A stretch of DNA of 64,000 nucleotides from Geosiphon pyriformis (GCA_016748015.1 JAAOMT010000011.1:1-64000), one strand, 5' to 3'. Counted from the stretch's first letter, positions 24,945 through 37,150 are shown. A program made the numbers and translations. Notes: generated by a model not told the origin, from the sequence alone.

Positions 24945-26374
24945 AGTTTTCAAGTTGTATAAGAGGAGTTGATTTGAGAGAAAATTCGTATTCTTTTAAA
25001 CATCTACCCAAAGTGTGAGTCGGTGGGAAGCGATATTTTTATTGTGAAGAATATTTAGTAAGCTTACCCAATTAAGGCCAATGGCATCTAAAATTAATGC
25101 TGTGGAATTCTGTTTTCATTAGTAATGCTTTGAATTAATGCAAGTTTTTTTGATTAACAAAGAGTTTAAGGCAAATTTAATTTAACATTTTGGTAAAAGG
25201 TCGTGTGATAAGAAAAAACAAACAGAGCGAGTTTGATTTTAATAATTATATTTGACATTATGTTTTATTTGTAATATTATAGTAATTAAGAAACTAACTA
25301 CCCAATAAGCTCTTTTAGTTGTTAAGCAACTTTTAATTGTTTTAGAAGCATCTTTTTTCTCTTTAATTAAAAGTTTTAAAAAACACACCAAAACAACTTT
25401 AGTGTTATTATAATAATTATCAAAAGTCTTAAAACTTTAAATATTAAACAAGTAGTTTTCTTTTGCTGTTACCACTTTTATTTTTTAAATAATTAAAGAC
25501 AATTAAACTTTAACAGCAAACTTCTTTGTAATTTTAAAAAAAAGTTTTTTTTTGGTATTTTTTAAACCACCAGTTCTGTGTTTTTAAAAACTTTAAACTT
25601 GTTACCAATATTAATAATAACAATTTGCTGCAATTTAGCTAAAAACAATAATGTTTTTTCTAATTTAAACAATAGTAACAACAATATATTTATTAAAATA
25701 AATACAAATAAATAAATACTTATGTTGTTTAATACAATTAGTTTTAACAAATTATTGTTTAATATTTATTAATATTTTATAAATTACATTAATTATTTAA
25801 TTAATTTAATATAATATTTAAAATTTTTTTATTAATTATTACAAATAATTTATATTAATTTACAAACATAATTAAAAATTATAATTAATTATTCAATAAG
25901 TTTTTTTTTCATTGATTTTTAAACTATTAAAAGCTAAAAATTAAAAAATATTTATTTATTTATTTAATTTTATATGTTTACTATTTTTTTTAATATCTTT
26001 TTATTTAAAAATTAATAGTAGTTAACAGTTTTATTAGAAATATATTTAAAAAAAAAACAACTTAAATATTAAAAAATTAAAAAATTTTATAAATTTTATA
26101 AATTATATGAATTAGCAAAAAAACAAAAAACAAATTAAGTTAAAATAAAAAAATTAAATAACAATTAATATTAATTTGTTTAAAAAACTAAAATTAAATC
26201 TAATTGTTTTTTATTTATATCTAACCAAATTAGTAAATTAATTTATAAAAAAAAACTTCTTTCTCTTTTACTTCCAAATAATTCTCAAAGAGTGCATTTT
26301 CTAAAAAAGAAGTTTTTTTTATTTTTTCTTTTTAAGTTTATATCAACATTTTTTTAACTAATAACCTCTTTGTC
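24945..26374. other. AT-rich intergenic spacer
   Basis: The first ~250 bases are the upstream (promoter-side) region of the LAA2-like gene. From about 25,240 the sequence is extremely AT-rich with A/T homopolymers. I see no gene, no LTR and no RNA gene. The last ~35 bases before 26,375 may be the 5' untranslated part of LINE copy 2. Confidence 0.7.
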
Positions 26375-27431
26375 ATGGATTTAAAAACTGCTTTTAACAG
26401 TGATATGTCTAAAAAAAAAGCACCTAAGGGTACTCTCTATGGTCCTGCTGGTGGTTTTTTCTCCCAAAAGAAAAAAGTGGTTCTTGGTAATATTAAACAT
26501 TCAAGTAATAAAAGAGACATTTTTTTAGTCAAACTTAGTTCTAGTGACATGTGCTTGAACATAGATAGTGAGTCTAGTTGTGGTGAGGACAATATAGTCA
26601 TAAAAAATGTTAACAGTGGATCTTTTTTAGACTCAGCAGCTACTACTCCTAAAGCAAAAAGAGTGAATTCTAACATGGTCTTTGGGTCCCCTCTTGGCTC
26701 CTTCAATTATGAAATAAAAGAAGAAGTAAAACTCCTTCCACTTCCTCTTGGTATTTCTTTGGAAAAAAATAGATAGATTCTAAAATTGTGAAAACTCCTG
26801 TGAAAGTTTCTGTTAGAAAGTCATTTGCTTTGAATATCAATCTTTTGGCAGTGAAAGACAAATCTGCTATAGCAAAGACTTAGTTTATTAGAAAAAATTT
26901 TTCAACAATCAATGATTTTGGGAGGGCCACTACTTCCTTAAAATTTGAAGGAATTATTCAATTAATGTTTACTTTTGAGGAGAGTTTGATTAAGGCTATA
27001 TCATTGGCCAATGAAAAGGGAATCATCATAAACAGCAATTTTAAAAAACAAGAAATTCATTCAGATCGGACTGTGGTCATCAAAGAAATTTCCATGAACA
27101 CACCAAAGGAAATGATCATTGTTGTTCTAGCTAAGTTTGGCGAAATTAAGTCAATCAAAATCCAACTTATTGGATTGTGGCAAAAAGCTGTGGTAGAATT
27201 TGCTGAAATATGTCAGGCTGTACAATTAGCTACTAAATAGTTCTTCTTGATTGGTAAAAATTCAGTGCGTGTAGTCATGACTGTAAATAATCATAAGACT
27301 TGGGCATCAAGAGATAGGTTCAGAGCATTGCTGTTTACTTTGCCAGTGGAAACAACTGCTTATAATTTGAGCACTCTTTTGGATGGGGCTGGTGGAAAAA
27401 CCTGTATCATTAATCGCTTGATGGATTCTGG
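26375..27431 (+). pseudogene. LINE copy 2 ORF1, N-terminal part
   Basis: Start of the LINE ORF1 protein: ATG at 26,375, MDLKTAFNSDMSKKKAPKG, then Ser-rich sequence. An RRM-like block reads VVIKEISMNTPKE then LAKFGEIKSIKIQLIG (about 27,075-27,165), and a later block has RDRFRALLFTLPVETT and GGKTCIINRL. Stops interrupt it at about 26,774, 26,881 and 27,238. It is truncated at 27,431 by the 3' LTR of element F. The rest should lie right of F, beyond the window. It belongs to the same LINE type as copy 1, which shows the complementary C-terminal part. Confidence 0.85.
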
Positions 27432-28404
27432 TGTTACCAGAGGTTTTTGGTCTCTTTTCTTAAATGTTGTTAATGTTAATTTGCTGTGAATTCACATTTT
27501 CAGAAAGTAGTTGGACCTCCAGTAACTGAATTTATCTTCAAATTATCTCTTATAATTTGAACTGCTGGGCTTATAAGTGAAATGACCAATTCCTTACTAG
27601 TTACTTTATGTAATTACATTGTAGTAAATATCAACTCTTTCCCAAGAATTGCTTATCTGAAAGCTTACTAAAAATATGTAGTTACTTTGCTGTGAAAGTC
27701 AACTTTTCTACAGGAATCTTGTCTGTAGACTACTCTAATAATTATAATAAGAAAAGAAAAGAAAAATAAAAGAAATATAAAAGAAATAAAATTTTATCAA
27801 GGAAAACGTTTTCTATTCAGGCCTGGAATCACTAACAGATTATTGAAATTGGTAGCTAATCAATTTTAAAATGTTAGTTGTGTTAAGGAAATTTCAAGTA
27901 CAATAATTTAAGGATTTGGTTTTTTGAATATTTAATTTTTATTTGAATATGTAAAAAGTGATTTGTTCCAATTAAGATATCTAAAGTAAGATACTATGTT
28001 AAGATACTATAAAAAGATACATTTTCTTAAAGAGAGAAGTTTTTTTTTTATACAACTTGTTGTAGTACTAGTCTTTGAACTTGCACTTTTCTTTTTGCTA
28101 CAATTTGGGTAAACTAAAAATATATTTCGACAAACTCCAAGTTATTTTACTGAACTATTTGATTATTTCGGCCAATTTTTATTAATTTTGGTGAATTTTG
28201 ACTATGTTAAATGGTTCAAGGTATTGTGTAATTTGATCATCTTAATTTCTAAAGTACAAATCGGATTATTGATTAAGTAATAATATTTGATAATTTGATT
28301 AAATAATAAGTGATAATCGAAATGATAATAATATATGCTAATTAATAATAGGAATTATAAGGGTAATTTCATGCTAATTAATAATTAAAATTCTACTGGT
28401 AACA
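27432..28404 (-). repeat. 3' LTR of element F
   Basis: A 973-bp LTR, TGTTACC...GGTAACA, inserted in LINE ORF1. On its inner side the polypurine tract follows (minus strand GAGGAAGAGATTA next to the LTR, at about 28,405-28,417). The four bases left of the LTR are CTGG; the matching duplication would lie outside the window. Homologous to the B and C LTRs. Confidence 0.92.
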
Positions 28405-29116
28405 TAATCTCTTCCTCAAGACTGAGCTCTGTCGAAATCCAAGCACTATTTGTGATGTTAAGATAGTGGTCCAAAATAATTGAAGTAATCTAATCTAAAA
28501 ATTGTTGAAATTTCAGTTCTGTGAGTTTTTCAATGTATTGAATCTTCATTGGATGGAGTATTAGATTTTGTAGAACATTTTCACAAGTATTGAATAAATC
28601 ATAGAATTTAAATGCTGCTCTAAGTTTGTAGCGAGTGTTTATTGGTCCAGCTGCTGTCTTGAATTCATTGTGAATTTGTTTTTATATAGCTTTAGGAGTA
28701 ATGTTGGTTGCTTCAAGTTCCAGTTTTCGTTCATAAAGTGTTTTTCCAATATGAAAATATCTATATATAAGAGTATGTTTATTGTTCTGTTCATTGAGGA
28801 ATAGTAGAAGTTTTTGTTATATTGTGATATTTGGTGGAATGTCAATAGGGACAATTAAAAGGTTTTCTTTTAGTGCTTGCTTCAAAAGTTCTATTAATCT
28901 ATTTCCAGAGTGACCTTTTGTTTTTCTTCTATAAGGGTGATAGTTCTGAGAATTATTTACTATTAGGACTGTAATTTCTTTCTGAATGTAATTAATTTGA
29001 CTTCCATTAATTATTATAGATAAGTCAGGAAGTGTTTTTAAAGCTAACATTAATTTTTGGAATATTTGTTGGATATTCGGGGAATAATCATGATAAAAAT
29101 GATTAATTAAAAACAA
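28405..29116 (-). pseudogene. ORF3 of element F, disrupted
   Basis: The third ORF after integrase, about 220 codons in the intact relative in C. The N-terminal part (28,817-29,116) reads LALKTLPDLSIIINGSQINY and IQKEITVL. The middle part (28,639-28,854, another frame) has YFHIGKTLYERKLELEATN-like sequence, and the end near 28,420-28,600 matches the C-terminal part of C. At least one frame change near 28,840 breaks it. Function unknown. Confidence 0.78.
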
Positions 29117-29257
29117 AATTTGAAAAGAATAAAGAAAATTATTTTTTGGGTATAGGGTTTTTATTTGTTTTTGGGTTTAAATATTTCTTTGTAATTATTT
29201 ACTATTTTTGATTTATGTTTTGTGGGTTAAAAAAAATTATTGTAAAATTATGTTGAA

Positions 29258-30610
29258 TTAAGTGTTCAAGTTTGGCTGTTTTTCTATTATAATTATTGGT
29301 TCTAAATTTCGTAGAATATCTTTAGAATTAACTAAAAGGGAATGTGTACCAATTTGTGGAATTAATGGTTCAGAATTGTTTCTGGAATGATAGTGTTTCA
29401 ATCTATCTCCATGTGCAACTTTTGCTAGTACTTTGTTATCAAGTCTTAACTTGTATGATCCATTGTCTAGAATTTCGTGAATATAAAATGGTTCATCCCA
29501 TTTGTTTTCAAATTTTCCACTCCATTGTTTTTCAGTTTTAGTTTTGTATAAGAGAACTTTATTTCCAATTTTAAATTCATTGGTCATGGGTGGTAATTTG
29601 TTGTCATATCTTTCTTTTTGTTGAGCTTGGAAATGTTCAATTTGAGTTGCTGCTATCTTTTTTTTTCTTTCCAGTATACTAAAAAGAGTGTAGGCTCTTC
29701 TTTGGAGTGTTTTTTGAAAGTTCTCTTCATTAATTGATTGCACAAGATATGTTTCTACTGTAAAATTAATTGGTAATGTTGCTGTTCTTCCATAAGTTAA
29801 ATTAAATGGTGTGTGTTTCATAGTATCTTGTTTTAGTGTTCTGTATACTAGTAACACTGATGGAATAAAAATATTCCATTCCTGCTTAAAGTCTGTTAAG
29901 ACTTTGGCTAAAGATTCACACAATGTTTTGTTGAAACATTCTACAAGTCTATTTGTTTAAGGGTGATAAAATAATAATAGAGGTCTTTTGACATTGAATT
30001 GTTCACAAATTTCTTGTATCAAGTTGTTTACAAAATGTGTTCCTTGATCAGATAAGAGTTTAATTGGGCATCCATGTCTACAAATAATGTTTTTATAGAT
30101 GAAATTTGCTACTAATTTTGTATTTGTTCTTTAGATGGCTCTAGTTTCAGGCCATTTGGTAAAATAATCTACTGCAACTACAATATAACAATTTCCTTGA
30201 GTTGTGATAAGTAATGGTCTGATTAAATCAATTTCAACTCTGTCAAAAGGTTGTCCAACTTTGATTGAATTTAAAGGTTCTGTGAGATGAGTTCCTTCTC
30301 TTCTTTGACAACTATCACAAGATTCTATATATTATCGAATGTTTTTTTGCATTTGAGACCAAAAGTAATGTTCAAGAGTTCTTTGTATTGTTCCATCTTT
30401 TCCTAAGTGTGCTGAAGAAGGATCTGTATACATGTTGTATAAGATTGTTTCTTTTTTATTTTCTTGTATTAATCTAAGTGGTTGGTTTGAATTTCTGCAA
30501 TTTTTGTAATAGATTTTGTTGTGATGTATGAAATATTGTTTGAATTGGTGTTGTAATCGATGTTTTTCATTTGGAGACCAATTTTTTGGCATAGTAAGAG
30601 TCTCCAAATA
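29258..30610 (-). pseudogene. integrase of element F
   Basis: Starts near 30,590 with the conserved MPKNWSPNEKHRL, followed by the zinc region HLGKDGTIQRTLEHYFW and CDSCQRRE, and the catalytic core with SDQGTHFVN and the acidic residue region LVECFN. The open C-terminal part (29,258-29,923, 221 codons) includes a GPY/F-like module around KWDEPFYIHEILDNGSYKL and ends NLNT. Stops near 29,958 and 30,130 break the core. It supplies the sequence that is masked by Ns in element C. Confidence 0.87.
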
Positions 30611-30689
30611 ATTTTTAATATTGTTGTAATTTTTAGGATCTATTATTGTTTGGTTATTGTGTTGGTAGATTGGTAAATTGTGGTGGGTT

Positions 30690-30937
30690 TTGTTGTTGAT
30701 GTTAATCTTGTTTCATTCTTGAAAGGCTATCAACATTGGTGTGTAGTTTTCCTGGTTTATGGTGTACAATATATTTGTAGTCTGCTAAAAAATCATTCCA
30801 TCAAAACTGTTTGGCACTTTGTTCAGTTTTCTTTTTGTTGAGCCATTTGAGGCCAATATTGTCAGTTATGATGTTAAATTCTTTTCTATTCTTTAGGTAT
30901 TGTTGAAAGTGTTTGAGAGCCCAAATGACTACAGCAG
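30690..30937 (-). pseudogene. RNase H C-terminal fragment of element F
   Basis: End of the RNase H domain: FNIITDNIGLKWLNKKKTEQ and then DYRYIVHHKPGKLHTNV-type sequence. A TGA stands at about 30,800, where C has CAA and B has TAA. The upstream half of the domain is cut at 30,937 by the D insertion, in the AAVIWAL region. Confidence 0.85.
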
Positions 30938-31321
30938 TGTTACGAGTAAACTTGGTGGATATGGGAAATAATAATATTTGGTGCTCTCAATTATTAATGA
31001 TGCATCTTCTGCATAATTCTGTTGACTTAGTCTTAATTATCAGTCTCTGAAGGTCTATTCCTGGATGTGAATTTACCTATTGAGTTTTTTTGTTATAAGG
31101 CACAGAGTTTGTCTTCCATTGATTGCAACATTTTTTATAGATGTGAGCTTTTTTCTCCAAGCTAACAAGCACAGTTGTTAGGATCTGGCATTGTCTTTTT
31201 GCCCTTCTGGTAAGCTAACAAGATAACATTAATATCCAAAACTTAGGGGGAGCTTCCTTCTTTTACCAGGCTATTACGAAGTCTATTCCCAGACAGTTAA
31301 TTTTACTATGTTGCCATTCCA

Positions 31322-31333
31322 CAAAAAAATAAG

Positions 31334-31364
<31 letters not shown>
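31322..31364. repeat. poly(A) run inside the D LTR
   Basis: A run of about 40 nearly uninterrupted A (T on the element strand) within the 3' LTR of D. Its length may be unreliable in the assembly. It is internal to the LTR and therefore not a LINE tail. Confidence 0.85.
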
Positions 31365-31367
<3 letters not shown>

Positions 31368-31689
31368 AAAGATAAATTAGTAATGTCAATTGCCATAATC
31401 AAGAGTGATTAGACCAAATTGTTAATCATTTGAGGTGGTTATGCTAAGAGCATCTGTCCTAAAACAAAGGTATGAAATAAGAGTTAATTCATGTAAATTC
31501 TACAAAGTTTGAGAACATGAATTCATGATTCTGATTTCTTTAATAATTGGTTTATTTCAAAAGATGAAATAGAGAAGATAATAAATGATAAAAGAGTATA
31601 AATATTTGATTCTTGTTTAGAGGTTCATATCTTATCTGTCTCTTTTTTTAACTTCTATTCCTACTTGCTTTTATACATTCTTTTGGTTT

Positions 31690-31905
31690 TACAGGATTGC
31701 TTTCAATTGTCTTGCTATCACTAGCTATTGCTTTGTTATTTCTGTTATTGCTTCGTTTTTCTACATTATCACTAGTTATTTTATATTATAATATGTTATC
31801 TGATGTTATTACATGTTATTCTGTATTATTCTGCGTTATAACATGTTATCCTACATTATAATGCATTATCCAACATTATTGTGTGCTATTCTGTGTTATG
31901 TCACA
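31690..31905. repeat. degenerate TGTTAT-rich tandem repeats in D LTR
   Basis: Repeated variants of TGTTATTCTGTATTATT and CATGTTATCCTACATTATA, spaced roughly every 10-20 bases. Units are diverged. It may be part of the U3/R transcription-control region or simply a slippage-expanded minisatellite. Confidence 0.7.
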
Positions 31906-32089
31906 TTTTGGTCACATTTTTTTATAACTTTGAATCGGTTTTTCTACTTGAGTAACATTATCCCTCTCTTTTTTAGAATTGAGCTTCTGCGAAATTGTAT
32001 ATATCTATTCCTATGTCTTTATTTGTGTAATGTTCAATGATTGCATTGAGTATTGTTTTTTGTAGGTTTTCGAACTGTTGATTGGTAAT

Positions 32090-32707
32090 TCATTCTATGT
32101 TGTTAACTGTTATTGTCTTTATCAATCCATACAACAGTATATTTGGACAATGTTGGAAAGCGACGTATAGTTGGTATGCTGTTTTGTAATATAGAGTCAG
32201 ATTGTTTTTCCCTATGAACTTTTCTACTTGTTGTATTGCTTTTTTATTGAACGTTTTCTGGCTGAAGTCTTCATATGGTGTTTTCAAGTCAAGTTGTTCT
32301 CCAATTTTGTAGAACCAATATGCTGGAAAAAGTTTTTCTTTCCATTCCTGGGCATTGTCAGGTGTCCACTCCTTTGTTTCAGGGAGTTCAGTTTCATGAG
32401 CTAAAGCTTCTTTTATTTCTTTGAGCTCAGGGACCAAGTATCTTCTTTTGTAACCTTTTTTTTGTTCTTTGCCTCTTTCTTCTCTACCTTCTGCCCGAAG
32501 GCAATTTTTTCTCCAACATTGTCTTTCGGGTGGTGGGTAGAAGAGGGAACGTTTAGTTTTAATTGAACTCTCATCCTCCCTTCTTCTGCTCTTATCTTTG
32601 TACCATATTTCTTTTTTATCAATTGTTATTTCTATCTGAGCAGGAGATTTTTGAATTGTTTCAAATAATTGTTTAGATAATTTTAAAATTTGATCTGAAA
32701 AGTCCAT
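32090..32707 (-). CDS. ORF3 of element D, intact, unknown function
   Basis: An open frame of 205 codons from ATG at 32,705-32,707 to TGA at 32,090, lying between integrase and the 3' LTR. The frame is open upstream to 32,767 without another ATG. The N-terminal LFETIQKSPAQIEITIDKKE aligns with LPDLSITIDGSQIKY of C ORF3 and with a similar segment of E. A basic, Glu/Lys-rich middle follows, then AYQLYVAFQHCPNILL near the end. No signal peptide, membrane segment or cysteine motif is visible. It remains open while gag-pol of the same copy is dead. Function unknown. Confidence 0.72.
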   Translation of the reverse strand: MDFSDQILKLSKQLFETIQKSPAQIEITIDKKEIWYKDKSRRREDESSIKTKRSLFYPPPERQCWRKNCLRAEGREERGKEQKKGYKRRYLVPELKEIKEALAHETELPETKEWTPDNAQEWKEKLFPAYWFYKIGEQLDLKTPYEDFSQKTFNKKAIQQVEKFIGKNNLTLYYKTAYQLYVAFQHCPNILLYGLIKTITVNNIE

Positions 32708-32769
32708 GTTGAAATTTCTATCATTTATTGCTGCTTTTTGGATGCTATATATATTTGAATTCCCCAATT

Positions 32770-33935
32770 TAATTTGCTGCCCATTGTCTATATTTCAATG
32801 ATGATGATTGGTTCCAAATTTCATGGTATATCTTCTGGTCTGATTAATGAAATTTGTGTTCCTAGTTGAAGTACTAATGACAATGATCTCTGTTTTGCAT
32901 GATAAATTTTTAACCGATTTCCATGTGCTACTTTTATTAAAATCCTGTCTTTCAATTATAGTTTGTAAGCTCCATTTCCTAAAGCTTTGTGTATATGGAA
33001 TGGACTGTCCTACTTTGGATCAAACTTTCCACTCCACTGTTTCTTAGCTTTTGTATGATATAACAGTACCTGGTTTCCAATCTTGAATTCCATTGGTTGT
33101 TCAGACAGGCAATCATCATGTCTTTCCTTTTGCTATTTTTGAACATTACTAATATTATCAGCTGCTGTTCTTTGGTTGTTTTCTAATGTCTCCATTAGCT
33201 GGTACATTCTTTGGTATAAAGTAGCTTCAAAATTCTCTTTTGTGATTGTTTCTGTTGGGTAAAACAATATTTTTTGTTCGATAGATAACATCACTTTTCT
33301 TTTATAGACTAGTTCAAATGGTGTGAATTGTGTTGTATTTTGTTTTAGTGTTCAGTATACAAAGAGTACTGAAGATATGAATAAGTCTCATTCTTGTTTG
33401 TTCTCTTGACTTATTTTTGCTAGTGCTTCACAAAGTGTTCGGTTAAACTATTCTACCAGTCCATTTGTTTGTAAGTAGTATGGTGATGATAGAGGATGTT
33501 TTATACCAAACCATTGACTTAATTTTATTAGCGTATTATTGACAAAATGTGTTCCTTGGTCAGATAGCAATTCTTTTGGGCATCCATGTCTGCAAATTAG
33601 ATCTTGGTGTATGAATTTGGCTACTGTTTTGGTGTCAGCTACTTGGATTGCTCTAGCTTCTGGCCATTTTGTAAGATAGTCTACAGCTACAATGATGTAC
33701 TGATTTTCTTTGGATGTAATTGAAAAAGAACCAACCAAATCAATCCTAATTCTATCAAATGAATTTCCAACTGGAATGGGTCAAAGTGGTTCTGTTGATC
33801 TTGCTCCTCCTCTTCGCTAGCATGTGTCATAATTAAGCACGTATTCAAAAATTTCTTTGTATATTGTTGGCCAATAGTATAAATTTAGTGTTCTTTTAAG
33901 GGTAGCATCTTTGTTAAAGTGTCCTGATATCAGAT
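32770..33935 (-). pseudogene. integrase of element D
   Basis: The catalytic core is open at 33,448-33,738: IDLVGSFS, VDYLTKWPEARAI, SDQGTHFVNN and NGLVE, so the DDE acidic residues are all visible. The zinc region upstream (33,740-33,935) and the C-terminal region (32,770-33,440) contain stops, for example TAG or TAA codons near 33,005 and 33,452. The C-terminal end reads NLEPIIII as in the other subfamilies. Confidence 0.85.
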
Positions 33936-34165
33936 CTGAGTGCATGCTATATAGTATAGTTTTTTTTTCACTGTCCTTGATTAGTTGTTGTGGGGTGGAA
34001 TGGTTTTAGCATTTTCATCAATATAGTTGGTTGTCTTAAATAAAATAATTTTGGGCTTGTTTTCATATGATACTTTGTTTCTGTTGAGATAATATCTCCT
34101 TGAAACGTAGTGTCGATAGGTACTGATGTAGTCATTGATAAGTAAGTGTGTTCATGAGTCTGGGA

Positions 34166-35480
34166 TTAGGTTTGTGACATTCTTGACAAACTGTCGGCAT
34201 TGGTGTTCTTGGATTCTTCCTTGTAATAGATTTTGAATGAGAATTGTTGCAAATAAGTACTCCATCTTGCATATTTTTTTTCTAGTTGTGAATTGTTGAA
34301 TAACCAAATAAGTCCTTTGTGATTAGTATATAGGTCAAATAGTTGACTGAGGTAATGTTTCCAAGTCTGTACAGCCCAATAAATGGCAAAACATTCCAGA
34401 TCTGTTGTGCTGTAATTCTTTTCTGCTGGGCTCATGCTGCGACTGGCATAGACAACTGAATGTTCTCTATTGTCTAGTCTTATCTGTGATAAGACTGCTT
34501 CTAGAGCATTTTTTAAGGCGTTTATAGTGACAATGAACTATTTAGTGAAATCTGGATAAATCAGGATTGGGGATGTAATCAATTGCTGCTTGAGATAATC
34601 AAATGCCTTCTGTTGATCTTTTTTTCACAAGTATGGTACATATTTGGACAACAAATAATGAAGTGGTTTTGTGATGTTTGAGAAACCTTTGACAAATTGA
34701 TGATAATATCCTGCCAATCCTAAAAATCCTCATAATTCTCTAAGGTTGATTAGAGCTGGAAAATCCTTGACTTTTTAGACCTTATCTAGATTGGGTTTGA
34801 CTCTGTCTTTGCCAATTACATGTCCTAGAAATTTTAACTTGGTTTTTTCAAAGAAGCATTTATCAGGGTTGAGTTTCAATCTGGTATTATAAAAGCATTC
34901 AAAGATTTGTTATAGATAGAACAAATGATCATCAAACATTTCAGAGAAGACATTGGTGTTATCTAGATATACTACAACTGATTTCCACAGGATTCTTTTG
35001 TATATGATATCCATGAGGTGCTAGAACGTGGCAGGAGCATTACAGAGTCCAAAAGGCATTATGTTAAACTCGAAGTTTCTGTTTTGAGTGGTAAATGCTG
35101 TTTTTTCTTTGTCTTTGGGGTTCATTTCAACTTGCCAATAACCACTTGCTAGATTTAATGATGAGAACCATTTTTTTTTTCCTAGATTGTCCAGAATTTT
35201 CTGGATGAGGAGAGTGGAATAACTATCTCCTTGTGTAACACTATTTAGTTTTCGGTAATCTATGCAGAATCGTACTTTTCCATTTTTCTTTGTAACTAAT
35301 ACCACTGGAGAGAATTAAGGGCTTAATAATTTTTTAATCAGTCTGTTGTCAAGCATTCATTGTACTTCCTGTTTAATCAGATTATTACCAGATAGGAGTA
35401 CATAGTAAGCTTGTTGCTTAATCAGTTAAGCATTTTCTGTATCAATCTGATGCTTCACAATGTTGGTGCGTCCGAACTTA
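34166..35480 (-). pseudogene. reverse transcriptase-RNase H of element D
   Basis: RT fingers and palm at 35,021-35,305: KKNGKVRFCIDYRKLNSV, FSSLNLASGYWQVEM and MPFGLCNAPATF. The catalytic box near 34,965 reads YLDN rather than YLDD. RNase H at 34,166-34,435 shows TDLECFAIYWAV, LYTNHKGLIWL (TDH changed to TNH) and NTNADSLSRM. Stops lie near 34,540 and 34,780. The linker up to 35,989 joins it to the dUTPase and resembles that of E. Confidence 0.87.
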
Positions 35481-35989
35481 TTTTTGCTGGCAAAAACATT
35501 GGCATACTAATTCAGAAGGACTTTGAGTTGCATTTGTTGCAGGGTATTTAAGTTTTCTAAATTCAATTTATTGATCTCTTCTAATATAAACAAATAACTT
35601 TCTTTTGGCAAATTCCATACTTGTGAGGTAATGTCACAAAATAAGAATAATTGTGTGAAATCTGAAATGGACTGTGGTTTGTCAGGATTCTGAATATCTG
35701 CAGATATGGAACTGATGAGGATTCCTTTGGGGATTTCAATGACATCTTCTGTTAGGTTGTAGATGGGGATTTTGAAGTGTTTATGGGCTTTGGCCGGTAG
35801 GTATAGATTAGCAACATCAGTTAGAGAACAGATTTCAGGACTGGCTTCGAATAACAGGGCTTGATCTTGGATCTTTTAATTCACCTTGAAGATGTATTGT
35901 CAGTATGGAGGAATGAAGATGATAATATCAATGTAGATAAATTCTACCTGGTCACTGTCTTCTTCCATGAAATTAACTGGTATGTTTCC

Positions 35990-36868
35990 TCTTCCACTTG
36001 ATCCAAATCTGTTGATTCCTTAAGCAGTGAGACCTAATTCTTCTCAGGTTGTTACTGGTGTCAATTAGGGTATTTTGACTAGAGGTAGGAAGATAGCTTG
36101 AGCAATTTTTTCTTGTGATTCTATTTTGTAAGGTCTGTCTGAATTGTTCTGTAGCATCACAATAATGTTCTCCATATAACCGGCATTGATGATTCTTCTT
36201 TTTACGTTGATTTTTTTCTTGGCTAGACTAAATCGAGAGGCAACTTGTATCATTGTACTAACAGGAATTTCTAATGCTATCTTAAGATCTATTTTTACAA
36301 AGGAATATGGGGCTATAATGATGGATGATTGTCCAGGGTATTATAGATCAAAACCAGCATTGGTGTTATGTGCTCTTTTGAAACAGATTCCTTTTTCATT
36401 GTCACTGTACTATTTTAATTTTAATTCTTTGGATAGGTTGGAATATGCGAGGTACTGCTCTGTTTCAGTAGCTTCATTAGACTCTTGAAACAACATGTCC
36501 TTAACTATTAACTTGGCTTCTTCTTCAGGTTTTGGTAGCTTGTCAATAGAGTGTAATATTTTTGGTAGTGGATTGAACATAAGATCACATTTATTACAAT
36601 ACTGGAAATGGCAAGGGATTAGGCAATGATCACATAATTTCATGTTTAGGTCAGCTAGTTTTTGTTCTTGTTCTTCTCAGGTCAGAGCCAATTCTTGGTA
36701 ATAATCTTGAAATGCATCCGGGTCATCAGTGAAAAAATTTTTGGTAATGTAATCGGGTCCTTTATATTCAAATACAAATGGGTTTTCTTTGATTTCTCAT
36801 ATTTTGCTGAGTGTAGTACCTTCAGATTTGGCACTTGCCATCCCCCATATTTCATGTTTGTCATACGG
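35990..36868 (-). pseudogene. dUTPase and distal Cys cluster of element D
   Basis: The dUTPase (35,990-36,365) has motif 1 AGFDL followed by TAA and YPG, motif 2 ASRFSLAKK, motif 3 IINAGYMENI (catalytic Asp changed to Asn), motif 4 EKIAQAIFLPL and motif 5 RFGSSGR. The upstream Cys cluster at 36,570-36,643 reads LCDHCLIPC...YCNKCD, a probable zinc site. At 36,868 element C interrupts the reading frame. Confidence 0.85.
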
Positions 36869-37073
36869 TGTTACCAGTAGAATTTTAGCTATTAATTAGC
36901 ATGAAATTACCCTTATAATTCCTATAATTCATTAGTATATTAATATCATTTCAAATTATCATTTATTATTTAATCAATTATCACATATCATGATTCAATT
37001 AAAATAATCTAATTAGTATAACAGAAAGTAAGATGATCAAATTACACAATACCCTGAACTTTGTAACATTCAA

Positions 37074-37150
37074 AAATTTGCCAAAATTTACAGAAATTTG
37101 CCGAAATTTATAAAAAATTTGCCAAAATTTACAGAAATTCGCTGAAATTA
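37074..37150 (+). repeat. U3 tandem repeats, 5' LTR of C
   Basis: Four imperfect units of about 20 bases with core AAATTTGCCGAAATTTA. The core is nearly palindromic. The equivalent array in the 3' LTR (45,979-46,055) is cleaner. Several CCG are changed to CCA here. Position upstream of the TATA box suggests an enhancer-like role (inference). Confidence 0.8.

Larger units (their letters stand above)
30938..31957 (-). repeat. 3' LTR of element D
   Basis: A 1,020-bp LTR with ends TGTTACG and GAGTAACA in plus orientation. The inner flank is a polypurine tract on the minus strand (AAAAAAGAGAGGGATAA, 31,958-31,974). It contains a long A-run and a TGTTAT-rich degenerate tandem region, annotated separately. 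Its first ~250 bases match the truncated copy at 59,627-59,876. Confidence 0.9.

Noticed and set aside
31322-31364. LINE poly(A) tail
   Set aside because: It is internal to the D LTR, with LTR sequence on both sides and no LINE body.
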